Source: Thermoplasmatota archaeon
GTDB taxonomy: Archaea; Thermoplasmatota; Thermoplasmata; GCA-020350865; JAUVCJ01
NCBI GenBank assembly: GCA_030595765.1
Contig: JAUVCJ010000027.1
Location: 1 to 15,791 of the forward strand
Length of the DNA stretch: 15,791 nt
Reading direction: 5' to 3'
Position 1 is the first letter of the stretch. Every line of letters begins with the position of its first letter. This document shows, one piece after another, positions 6,035 to 12,272 of the stretch. A program made the translations under genes and the position numbers. The notes below the pieces were generated by a model. It was not told the origin of the DNA. It ran no database searches and was given only the letters and a program-made list of their open reading frames with translations.

Positions 6035-7921
6035 ATGGACAAAAAGCTTCTCCTCCTGTTCGGTCTACTTCTTTTTCTGGGTCCAGCTCTTGCTGGTTGC
6101 CTAGGTTCATCTACTGAAACAGGAGGTAGTGACGATTACACACTTGAGGACAGCAGTGGCGAGTTTGATGTCAACACCGGGTATGCAAACGATGGCGATG
6201 CAGGTGAGACCTTCAGCTACCAGATCCACGAAGCTGGTGTAACCAGTGTCAGCTTCATCCTGACCTGGAGCGACGACCATCCAAGCGACACTCAAGACGA
6301 GTTCACCCTGACGGTATCAGGCACTGCTCAGGGCGAGAGTGTCACTCAGTCTGAGTCCGGAACATCAGGAAGTCTCAGCGTTACAGTCAATACCGACGCT
6401 CAAGGAGACGATTTCGACCCTAATTCCCCAGATAGCACTCTCGGCCAGACCTGGACGGTGGATGTGTCGGTTGCCAACTGCGGCGATTATCCGTTCAACC
6501 CTAACCTGCCTGGAATAATATTCACCAACCCGGATGAGGGAAATGATTTCAGCCTTTCAGGCGGCTTCAAGAACACCATCAAGGTCGGTGGCGATGGAGC
6601 AGCATCAGGCATTGCCCCGGATTTCACAGTAACGACCACAGATGGAAATACCTTCAAGCTTTCAGACCAGACAGGCAATGTGGTGCTGATAGACACCATG
6701 GCTACGTGGTGCAGCACCTGTAAAAAGATCAATCCAGAGCTCATTAAGATCTGGGACAAGTACGGCAACGATCCCAAGTTCGTTATGATATCCATCGATG
6801 TGGATGCAACAGAGTCGAACTCACAATTAAAGGCCTACATGGATGACCATGGAGTCCACTGGCCACACGCCATCGATACCGGCGGAATGGCTGCCAAGTA
6901 CAATGTGGTTGAGATACCCTCGATATTCATCATCGATATAAATGGCCAGAACACCTTCCGCAATGTGGGCATGATATCTGCAGACACACTCGAAAGTGAG
7001 ATCGAGTCTGCAAAGATCGGCGGAGGAACAGGGCTCTTCTTCGGAGACCAGAATCTGATGCTGGCTGCCTTCATTGGAGGAGCGTTTACATTCTTTGCAC
7101 CTTGTGCCCTGCCTCTATTGCCCGGATACCTAGGCTTCTACTTCTCCCGCAAGGATGATGAAGAAGATGGCGAAGGTGAGGGAAAGAAAGCAGATGAAGA
7201 TGGAGAGACCACCCAGCCTAAAACCCCATCCAGGGGTGCAACACTCAAGCGTGGGCTCTTTGGCGGCATCGCAGCAGGATTAGGCGTGGTTGTTCTGTTC
7301 TTCTTTGTTGGCCTGCTGGCAGGAGTCGGTGGGGCTCTTATAACCCCATACATAAGCTACATAGGACCATTTGTAGGCCTCTTCATCGTGGTATTCGGGT
7401 TCCTGATGTACTATGATGTTACTCTGCCTACATACAAAGTATCGGTACCGATCAACAGGGCTGTTAAGGGCATAACTTCCAAGGTCTCTGGCGGTAGGGA
7501 GATGAACTCCTTCCATGCAGGTCTATTCAAGTACGGTATGGGATACGGAGCTGCATCCACTGGCTGTGGCGCTCCTGTGTTCCTGAGCCTTCTAATCACA
7601 GCCGTCGCCTCAGGCGGCTTCCTTGCTGGATTTGGTGTGCTACTGTTCTTTGGCTTTGGAATGGGCACTCTGATGGTAATCGTAACAATAATGCTTTCAG
7701 GAGCAAAGGGAGCGATGGTAGGGGCTCTCAACAAGTGGACACCAACCTTGCGCAAGGTAGGTGGAGCAGTCATGATAATGGCTGGAGTATTCCTCATGCT
7801 CACACTTTTCGTTGCCATCGATGCACTGGTGATGTTTGGCTTGATGGCCATTGTGGCAATAGTGATGATCTGGCTGGAAAAAAAGAAGATGGCTGAACTG
7901 GATTCACTGACTGAAAACTAA
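6035..7921 (+). CDS. Lipoprotein fusion: extracytoplasmic TlpA/ResA-type thioredoxin plus CcdA/DsbD-type membrane electron carrier
   Basis: This 628-residue protein has a lipoprotein signal peptide with lipobox ALAGC (Cys22). A beta-rich Ser/Thr/Asp domain follows (about 30-185, no family recognised). A thioredoxin fold comes next (about 190-325) with APDF, active site WCSTC (C226, C229) and cis-proline EIPS (P295). A CcdA-type membrane domain completes it (about 338-614, seven or so helices) with the redox cysteines in FFAPCALPLLPGYL (C357) and STGCGAP (C511). A very acidic loop (about 372-395) follows the first helix of that domain. CcdA/DsbD proteins pass electrons from cytosolic thioredoxin across the membrane; here the outer acceptor is covalently joined. 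In E. coli DsbD the thioredoxin domain is C-terminal, so the order is different. Likely roles are reduction of surface disulfides or cytochrome c maturation. The ATG at 6035 is preferred over the one at 5888 because of the signal peptide and promoter. Confidence 0.92.
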   Translation: MDKKLLLLFGLLLFLGPALAGCLGSSTETGGSDDYTLEDSSGEFDVNTGYANDGDAGETFSYQIHEAGVTSVSFILTWSDDHPSDTQDEFTLTVSGTAQGESVTQSESGTSGSLSVTVNTDAQGDDFDPNSPDSTLGQTWTVDVSVANCGDYPFNPNLPGIIFTNPDEGNDFSLSGGFKNTIKVGGDGAASGIAPDFTVTTTDGNTFKLSDQTGNVVLIDTMATWCSTCKKINPELIKIWDKYGNDPKFVMISIDVDATESNSQLKAYMDDHGVHWPHAIDTGGMAAKYNVVEIPSIFIIDINGQNTFRNVGMISADTLESEIESAKIGGGTGLFFGDQNLMLAAFIGGAFTFFAPCALPLLPGYLGFYFSRKDDEEDGEGEGKKADEDGETTQPKTPSRGATLKRGLFGGIAAGLGVVVLFFFVGLLAGVGGALITPYISYIGPFVGLFIVVFGFLMYYDVTLPTYKVSVPINRAVKGITSKVSGGREMNSFHAGLFKYGMGYGAASTGCGAPVFLSLLITAVASGGFLAGFGVLLFFGFGMGTLMVIVTIMLSGAKGAMVGALNKWTPTLRKVGGAVMIMAGVFLMLTLFVAIDALVMFGLMAIVAIVMIWLEKKKMAELDSLTEN

Positions 7922-7927
7922 TTTTCA
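7912..7927 (+). terminator. Weak AT hairpin at the end of the TlpA-CcdA gene
   Basis: TGAAAA and TTTTCA form a 6-bp stem around CTAA and overlap the stop codon. The stem is AT-only in its core, so its value as a terminator is doubtful. Confidence 0.25.
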
Positions 7928-7945
7928 CTGGCGAGAACTGATTGA

Positions 7946-8010
7946 GCATAGCCATTCAGCATAGCCATTCAGTATAAACATTCAGTATAAACATTCAGTA
8001 TAGCCCTTCA
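7946..8010. repeat. 13-bp tandem repeat, five copies
   Basis: The units are GCATAGCCATTCA (two copies), GTATAAACATTCA (two copies) and GTATAGCCCTTCA, directly abutting. Identical neighbours in pairs suggest stepwise duplication. The array is non-coding, in the spacer after the TlpA-CcdA gene. Confidence 0.9.
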
Positions 8011-8048
8011 TCGAGGCAGCCACATAACCATCTTTAGGGTTCCTATTA

Positions 8049-8096
8049 GACTCATCACTAGACTCATCACTAGCCTCATCACTAGCCTCATCACTT
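8049..8096. repeat. 12-bp tandem repeat, four copies
   Basis: The units are GACTCATCACTA (two copies), GCCTCATCACTA and GCCTCATCACTT. The array lies 38 nt after the 13-bp array and just before the promoter of the 86-aa gene. As in the first array, variants come in adjacent pairs. Confidence 0.9.
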
Positions 8097-8119
8097 ACAA
8101 TAAAAAGAAAACAACAAAA

Positions 8120-8148
8120 TTTATATATTCAAGGCTCCCAATATATAT
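8120..8148 (+). promoter_or_regulatory. Promoter region of the 86-aa gene with two TATA-like boxes
   Basis: TTTATATATT (8120-8129) and ATATATAT (8141-8148) both sit at usable distances. They would give leaders of about 39 and 19 nt before ATG 8190. The sequence does not say which is used. Confidence 0.45.
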
Positions 8149-8189
8149 CATAGGCCTGCATAGAAACCTGCGGAACTAGCCTACGTAGC

Positions 8190-8450
8190 ATGGAAGCGTT
8201 CACCATGACCAGCGAACTAGGTGTCAAACTCGGCTACATTCTCAGAAGAGAGATTGGAGACATGGGTCATTTCATACTCAAAAAACAGTGCAGGTCAATG
8301 GAACTGGAGATGGATGATATCTCACTTAAAGACCTGCCAACTCTTTCTGAAGGCATCGGAAGGGTGCTCCAGAGTTTTGGACCCGAAACCACAAAACGTG
8401 TCCAGGAAGATATCAGCAAACTGGAACAACGGCCAGCAGCTGCGGCATGA
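8190..8450 (+). CDS. Small soluble protein of unknown function (86 aa)
   Basis: I do not recognise the family by name. The protein is soluble and predicted mostly helical, with a well-ordered core from about residue 8 to 77 (LGVKLGYILRREIGDMGHFILKKQC, then a SLKDLP turn and two amphipathic helices). It ends in a short Ala tail (RPAAAA). There is one cysteine (Cys30), no signal peptide and no metal motif. Two starts are possible, ATG 8190 and ATG 8205; the second gives MTSELGVKLG and neither has a strong ribosome site. An AT-rich promoter lies directly upstream and the gene stands alone between two tandem-repeat spacers. Codon use and composition fit a real gene. It could be a small nucleic-acid-binding or regulatory protein, but nothing visible proves that. 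Confidence 0.75.
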   Translation: MEAFTMTSELGVKLGYILRREIGDMGHFILKKQCRSMELEMDDISLKDLPTLSEGIGRVLQSFGPETTKRVQEDISKLEQRPAAAA

Positions 8451-8499
8451 ATATTCAATAGCTAAATAACTGGCATCGCCAAAGTAGAATCAATTTTAG

Positions 8500-8553
8500 C
8501 TTTCAATGGGCCTGTATCTTTCAATGGGCCTACATCTTTCACTAGGCCTTACT
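8500..8553. repeat. 18-bp tandem repeat, three copies
   Basis: The units are CTTTCAATGGGCCTGTAT, CTTTCAATGGGCCTACAT and CTTTCACTAGGCCTTACT. The array is in the convergent spacer between the 86-aa gene (stop 8450) and the Lys-rich membrane protein gene (stop 8566). No hairpin with a T-tract was found there. Confidence 0.85.
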
Positions 8554-8565
8554 ACTTTCTAAAAA

Positions 8566-9138
8566 TCAATCGTCTCTAATATCTCTAATAGAGGACTGCA
8601 TCTTATCGATGCGAGCAGCCTTTTTATCCCGCTTCTTCTTGACCTTATCCCTTTTTTTCTCAAGCTTTTTATCCTTGGAGCCGGCATTGGCCACGATGGA
8701 CTGGGTTTTAAGCGCCATTTTCTCCTTGCGCAAAGCCTCTTTGACCTTACGCTTCTGTGCAGTCTCCTTCGCCTTTATCTTTCTCTTCTCAGCTGGCGGC
8801 ATCTCTTTCCAGGCCTTCTTATCCGCTTTGGCCTGGCTCTTGACCTCAGCTTTGAGCTCTGCATGAAGCTCTGGAGTCATCTCCCGGTCACCAGCAAGCA
8901 CCAGAGCCTTCTGGTATTCATATTCCGAGCTCTTCATGTTGATGGCAACCAGTAATATGATCCCTCCAAAAAGTACAAGAAACTGGTTGGAGGGTGAAAC
9001 AGGCATCATTTCGCCCATTAGAAGGGCACCCATGATGGAGGTGTGCCCCAGGCCTATGGGCATTGCAAAACCCACCAGCATGAGTACGCCTCCAATTATG
9101 GAAATCACCTGGATGTTTGTGACCTTTTCCTGATCCAT
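8566..9138 (-). CDS. Two-helix membrane protein with long Lys-rich charged tail, unknown function
   Basis: This 190-residue protein has two hydrophobic helices near the N-terminus (about 11-33 and 51-67) joined by a short loop. About 120 residues follow that are extremely rich in Lys, Glu, Ala and Arg (about 80-190) and should form long charged helices or a coiled coil. By the positive-inside rule the tail is cytosolic and both termini are inside. The tail has repeated KK/KR clusters (KKLEKKRDKVKKKRDKKAAR, about 155-174) that could bind nucleic acid, ribosomes or acidic lipids; this is inference. No catalytic motif is seen and I recognise no family. The start is ATG 9138, with only a weak ribosome site (AAAGG). 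It is divergent from the copper module and convergent with the 86-aa gene. Confidence 0.75.
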   Translation of the reverse strand: MDQEKVTNIQVISIIGGVLMLVGFAMPIGLGHTSIMGALLMGEMMPVSPSNQFLVLFGGIILLVAINMKSSEYEYQKALVLAGDREMTPELHAELKAEVKSQAKADKKAWKEMPPAEKRKIKAKETAQKRKVKEALRKEKMALKTQSIVANAGSKDKKLEKKRDKVKKKRDKKAARIDKMQSSIRDIRDD

Positions 9139-9188
9139 GCCTTTAGGTAATCCATGGGAGCTATTTAGGGTTTTTCAGCCAAGTGAGA

Positions 9189-9221
9189 TAATATTTCAGC
9201 CTAGCTCGTTAGTATTAATTA
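9189..9221. promoter_or_regulatory. Divergent promoter region (mini-ORF and membrane protein gene)
   Basis: On the plus strand TATTAATTA (9213-9221) would start transcription near 9244, 9 nt before the His-rich mini-ORF. On the minus strand GAAATATTATC (9199-9189) would start near 9166, about 28 nt before the membrane protein ATG at 9138. Confidence 0.45.
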
Positions 9222-9252
9222 TTCTTGGCTCTTGAAGGATAGGTGGTATCAC

Positions 9253-9366
9253 ATGAAATCCCCCCAGCTTTGGCTGTTGATTGGGCAAACCCACCGCCGC
9301 CTCCGCCTCAATAAACTCAACCCGGTCAAGCACCGCCACCACTGCCATTATCATTGGCATAGCTGA
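9253..9366 (+). CDS. Putative 37-aa His/Cys-rich small protein upstream of copA
   Basis: ATG 9253 opens a 37-codon frame ending at TGA 9364-9366. It is preceded by AGGTGGT (9241-9247), a fair Shine-Dalgarno 5 nt before the ATG, and by a TATA-like box at 9213-9221. The product starts with MKSPQLWLLIG, continues with a basic stretch (H14 to K26) and ends with HRHHCHYHWHS (27-37), in which six His and one Cys alternate with Arg, Tyr and Trp. Such a tail could bind Cu(I)/Cu(II), Zn or Ni. The stop lies 62 nt before CopA on the same strand, and CopA is a Cu(I) exporter. It may be a metal-binding peptide or a translation-sensing leader, or a non-gene made of CAC/CAT-rich DNA. I know of no named family with this form. 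The sequence shows the frame and the ribosome site; the role is inference. Confidence 0.45.
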   Translation: MKSPQLWLLIGQTHRRLRLNKLNPVKHRHHCHYHWHS

Positions 9367-9389
9367 ACAATGATCCGAGCTTAGGAAGC

Positions 9390-9397
9390 ATTATATA
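9390..9397 (+). promoter_or_regulatory. TATA box of copA (near-leaderless)
   Basis: ATTATATA, centred at about 9394, places the transcription start near 9421, 7 nt before ATG 9428. The near-leaderless layout is common in archaea and explains the lack of a ribosome site. Confidence 0.6.
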
Positions 9398-9410
9398 CGC
9401 AGTTACGCAG
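9397..9410 (+). promoter_or_regulatory. ACGCAG direct repeat overlapping the copA promoter (possible operator)
   Basis: ACGCAG occurs at 9397-9402 and 9405-9410, separated by TT, between the TATA box and the expected transcription start. A repressor bound there would block the pre-initiation complex. No regulator gene is adjacent. A chance repeat cannot be excluded. Confidence 0.3.
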
Positions 9411-9427
9411 ATATATCACTGGAAACC

Positions 9428-11767
9428 ATGAGCCAGACCAGCAGTGCCAGGCAACAGGAAAATTCCTCAGCAACCGAGGTTACTCTGGGCATCAAGGGAA
9501 TGACCTGCGCAAATTGCGTGATGGCAGTGGAAAAATCACTTAATGGCCTTGATGGAGTGCATGGTGTTACTGTCAATCTTGCAACCGAAAGAGCCAGCAT
9601 CGAGTATGACAGTCAACATGTTAGAGTATCGGAGCTACGGAAAGCCATAAAAGGGGCTGGTTATGGGGCGATAGACCTCTCAGGCGGGGAGGACCTTGAG
9701 CGAGCAGAAAGGGAAGCACACCTCAAAAACCAGACACGAAAGTTCTGGGCAGCTCTTGCACTGGCATTGCCAGTATTCTTTTTAACAATGAACATGGAAA
9801 GCCATGGCGCACTGCGAATACCACTCTTCGATGTGCCTCACGATTGGATGCTGGGCTATAAGATAATGCTCGGAGCACTGACATTTCCCATTCAGTTCAT
9901 TATTGGGTTTGGATTCTACAGAGGTGCCGCCAAATCGCTATCCAACCACGCTGCCAACATGGATGTTCTTGTGGTGCTGGGAACAACTACTGCATATATG
10001 TACTCCACTGCGATAGTGCTGGATAACGTTTTCACTGGCTCCAACAACATATCCCTGGACGGATCTGTGTTTTTCGAAACCTCGGCCCTGCTTATCATGT
10101 TCATACTCCTTGGAAAGCTTCTTGAGGCAAGAGCCAAGGGCAGAACTGGTGATGCCATCAGGAAATTAATGGATCTAAGAACCAAAACTGCCAGGCTGCT
10201 CAGGGACGGCGTGATAACTGAGGTCAGCCCAGAAGACCTGGTTGTTGGCGATGTGGTGCTGATCAGACCTGGAGAGAGCATGCCTGTAGACGGGGTGGTT
10301 CTGGAAGGCGAGAGCTGGGTGGATGAGTCGATGCTAACAGGCGAGAGCAAAGGAGTGTTGAAGACTCCAGGAGCTAACGTTATCGGCGCAACCATCAATG
10401 GTTTGGGAGCCCTTCGTGTTAGAGCTGAAAGGGTAGGGGCGCAAACCACGCTTGCCAGCATCATCAGGCTGGTGGAAAATGCTCAATCCAAGAAGGCTCC
10501 GATCCAGAGATTTGCAGACAGAGCTGCAGCTGTTTTCGTACCGATTGTGGTTTTGATCGCGATATTGACCTTCATCTCCTGGTATCTATCTTTTGTGTTC
10601 TTTCCTGGGTGGACCACGCTCCCATCCAATACCTCGCCTCTTCTCTTCTCACTAATGGCAACCATTGCAGTGCTGGTTATCGCCTGCCCCTGTGCTCTCG
10701 GCCTGGCCACCCCAACTGCAATTATGGTGGGCACCGGAATTGGCGCACAGAATGGCATCCTGATCAAAGGCGGAGATGCACTGGAGTTGGCCTGCAAGGT
10801 GGAGGTGGTAGTCGTTGACAAAACCGGCACCATCACCATAGGCAAACCAAGAGTGACTGACATACTACCTGCATCCGAATGGAGCGAAGTTGAGATGCTT
10901 AGCATCTGCGCTTCTGTGGAAGCCTCCTCTGAACACCCGCTGGCCTCGGCGCTTATTACCGAAGCAAGAGAAAAAGAGCTTGAAACATCAGAAGTGATGG
11001 ATTTTAAGGCCCACTCTGGCAAGGGAGTAAGCGGGAACATTGACGGTGTGCTGGTGATATTTGGCACCCTGGAATTACTAAAAGAATTGAAAGTTCATCT
11101 ACCAGTTATTAGAGGCCAAGAAAAAATGCTGGAGACTGAGGGCAAAAGCGTCCTCCATCTGGCTATAGGCACAACTTATGCAGGCTCTATTGCAGTTGCA
11201 GACACCCTTAAACCCACATCGGCCAGAGCCATCAGTGAGCTTAAAGAGATGGGTCTGGATATCATAATGCTCACAGGAGACAATGCAAGGACCGCAGGAA
11301 CTATTGCAAAGCAAGTTGGGATTGACAAGTTGAAAGCAGGTGTTCTGCCTGAGCACAAGGTTGAGGAGGTTCGTAAGCTTCAATCCGAGGGCAGGGTGGT
11401 TGCAATGGTTGGGGATGGCATCAACGACTCACCAGCCCTTGCTCAAGCCGATGTAGGCATAGCCATAGGCTCTGGCACAGATATAGCCATGGAAGCTGGA
11501 GACATCGTGCTGATAAAAGATGACCTCATGGATGTTTTGGGAGCCATCAGACTTTCAAAAGCGACCCTGTCCAAGATCAAGCAGAACATGTTCTGGGCCC
11601 TGGCCTACAACGTGCTAGGGATCCCAATAGCAGCAGGAGTGCTCTATCCCTCCTACGGTATACTTCTTGCCCCATGGGTGGCAGGAGCAGCAATGGCACT
11701 TTCATCGGTTAGCGTGATAACAAACTCTCTGATGCTCAAGAGATTCAAACCCAAGAGAAATGCCTGA
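9428..11767 (+). CDS. copA: Copper-translocating P1B-type ATPase CopA
   Basis: This 779-residue membrane pump exports Cu(I) from the cytosol using ATP. One N-terminal HMA domain (about 18-85) has the metal site GMTCANC (C27, C30). The catalytic motifs are in place: TGES of the actuator domain (304-307), DKTGT with phosphorylated Asp464, SSEHPLAS of the nucleotide-binding domain and GDGIND (662-667). The Cu(I) specificity residues of subgroup P1B-1 are all present: CPC in the sixth helix (420-422), the Tyr-Asn pair in AYNVLGIP of the seventh and MALSSVS in the eighth. Length and domain order are normal for the family. ATG 9428 is near-leaderless behind a clear TATA box. The CopZ-like gene follows 159 nt later, and a His-rich mini-ORF precedes. 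Copper regulation is likely, but no regulator gene is visible here. Confidence 0.97.
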   Translation: MSQTSSARQQENSSATEVTLGIKGMTCANCVMAVEKSLNGLDGVHGVTVNLATERASIEYDSQHVRVSELRKAIKGAGYGAIDLSGGEDLERAEREAHLKNQTRKFWAALALALPVFFLTMNMESHGALRIPLFDVPHDWMLGYKIMLGALTFPIQFIIGFGFYRGAAKSLSNHAANMDVLVVLGTTTAYMYSTAIVLDNVFTGSNNISLDGSVFFETSALLIMFILLGKLLEARAKGRTGDAIRKLMDLRTKTARLLRDGVITEVSPEDLVVGDVVLIRPGESMPVDGVVLEGESWVDESMLTGESKGVLKTPGANVIGATINGLGALRVRAERVGAQTTLASIIRLVENAQSKKAPIQRFADRAAAVFVPIVVLIAILTFISWYLSFVFFPGWTTLPSNTSPLLFSLMATIAVLVIACPCALGLATPTAIMVGTGIGAQNGILIKGGDALELACKVEVVVVDKTGTITIGKPRVTDILPASEWSEVEMLSICASVEASSEHPLASALITEAREKELETSEVMDFKAHSGKGVSGNIDGVLVIFGTLELLKELKVHLPVIRGQEKMLETEGKSVLHLAIGTTYAGSIAVADTLKPTSARAISELKEMGLDIIMLTGDNARTAGTIAKQVGIDKLKAGVLPEHKVEEVRKLQSEGRVVAMVGDGINDSPALAQADVGIAIGSGTDIAMEAGDIVLIKDDLMDVLGAIRLSKATLSKIKQNMFWALAYNVLGIPIAAGVLYPSYGILLAPWVAGAAMALSSVSVITNSLMLKRFKPKRNA

Positions 11768-11802
11768 AGGAATAATCTGATAGGAGAAATGGATTGAAGA
11801 AT

Positions 11803-11914
11803 AGATTAGGATAATGGTATTGAATAAATGAATTGGATAAGAGATTAGGATAATGGTATTGAATAAATGGATTGGATAAGATATTTGGATAATGGCATTG
11901 ACGAAATGAAATGG
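11803..11914. repeat. 39-bp tandem repeat, nearly three copies, between copA and copZ
   Basis: Unit 1 (11803-11841) and unit 2 (11842-11880) differ at one position; unit 3 (from 11881) is degenerate and partial. A fragment of another unit precedes unit 1 (GAAATGGATTGA near 11786). The unit contains GGATAATGGTATTGAATAAA. It fills nearly all of the 159-nt gap and carries the start of an in-frame N-terminal extension of copZ that is probably not translated. Confidence 0.9.
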
Positions 11915-11926
11915 AGGAATGGATAC

Positions 11927-12163
11927 ATGGGAATATTTGGAAAGAAGGGAAAAACAGTAGAGCTGGAGATCACAGGTGTAACTTGTGGACACTGTGTGAA
12001 CACAGTGACGATGGCTCTAGAAGCAGTGGATGGCGCAAAGAAGGCGAAGGTGAATCTTAAGGGGAATGCATTGATTACCATCCAGGAAGGCACAGATCCA
12101 CCACTACAGGAGCTAGTCAAGGCCGTAGCAGAGGCTGGTAACTTCACCGCCCAGGTCAAATAG
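11927..12163 (+). CDS. copZ: Copper chaperone-like HMA protein (CopZ type)
   Basis: This 78-residue protein is a single heavy-metal-associated domain, a ferredoxin-like fold that binds Cu(I) and delivers it to the HMA domain or entry site of CopA. The metal site is GVTCGHC (C20, C23), so Met of the usual GMxCxxC is Val. The rest follows the family pattern: an amphipathic helix (NTVTMALEAVDG), the strand KAKVNLKGNALITI and a second helix (LQELVKAVAEAG). The start at ATG 11927 is set by GGAGG at 11913-11917, 9 nt upstream; the longer in-frame start at 11867 lies in the tandem repeat and has no ribosome site. Seven N-terminal residues (MGIFGKK) precede the domain. It lies downstream of copA on the same strand, either co-transcribed or transcribed from inside the repeat. 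Confidence 0.93.
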   Translation: MGIFGKKGKTVELEITGVTCGHCVNTVTMALEAVDGAKKAKVNLKGNALITIQEGTDPPLQELVKAVAEAGNFTAQVK

Positions 12164-12180
12164 GACTGAGACTGGCAATA

Positions 12181-12255
12181 TTGATTGTTTTTTACCAGGA
12201 GTTAAGTCACTCATGGCAGGGCAAGTTCGCCCTTAGAGCCAGCTAGGATCCTGGC
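12181..12255. terminator. Convergent terminator region: T-tract and two small hairpins
   Basis: A TTGTTTTTTACC tract at 12184-12195 follows copZ by about 20 nt and fits archaeal oligo-T termination on the plus strand. Two small inverted repeats follow: AGGGC/GCCCT (12218-12233, 6-nt loop) and GCCAG/CTGGC (12238-12255, 8-nt loop). They lie between copZ and the end of the convergent surface-protein gene. Confidence 0.45.
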
Positions 12256-12272
12256 AACGGCATTCGAGGTGA

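Noticed and set aside
7946..8553. CRISPR-like arrays
   Set aside because: The units are 12-18 bp, directly abutting with no spacers, and no cas genes are near. They are simple tandem repeats.
9916..11067. Minus-strand frames of 182 and 194 codons within copA
   Set aside because: They are antisense to well-conserved CopA motifs; Ser/Thr/Pro-rich shadow translations are typical of this.
11867..11926. 20-residue N-terminal extension of CopZ
   Set aside because: It is encoded by the 39-bp repeat and has no ribosome site. GGAGG before ATG 11927 gives a normal HMA protein.
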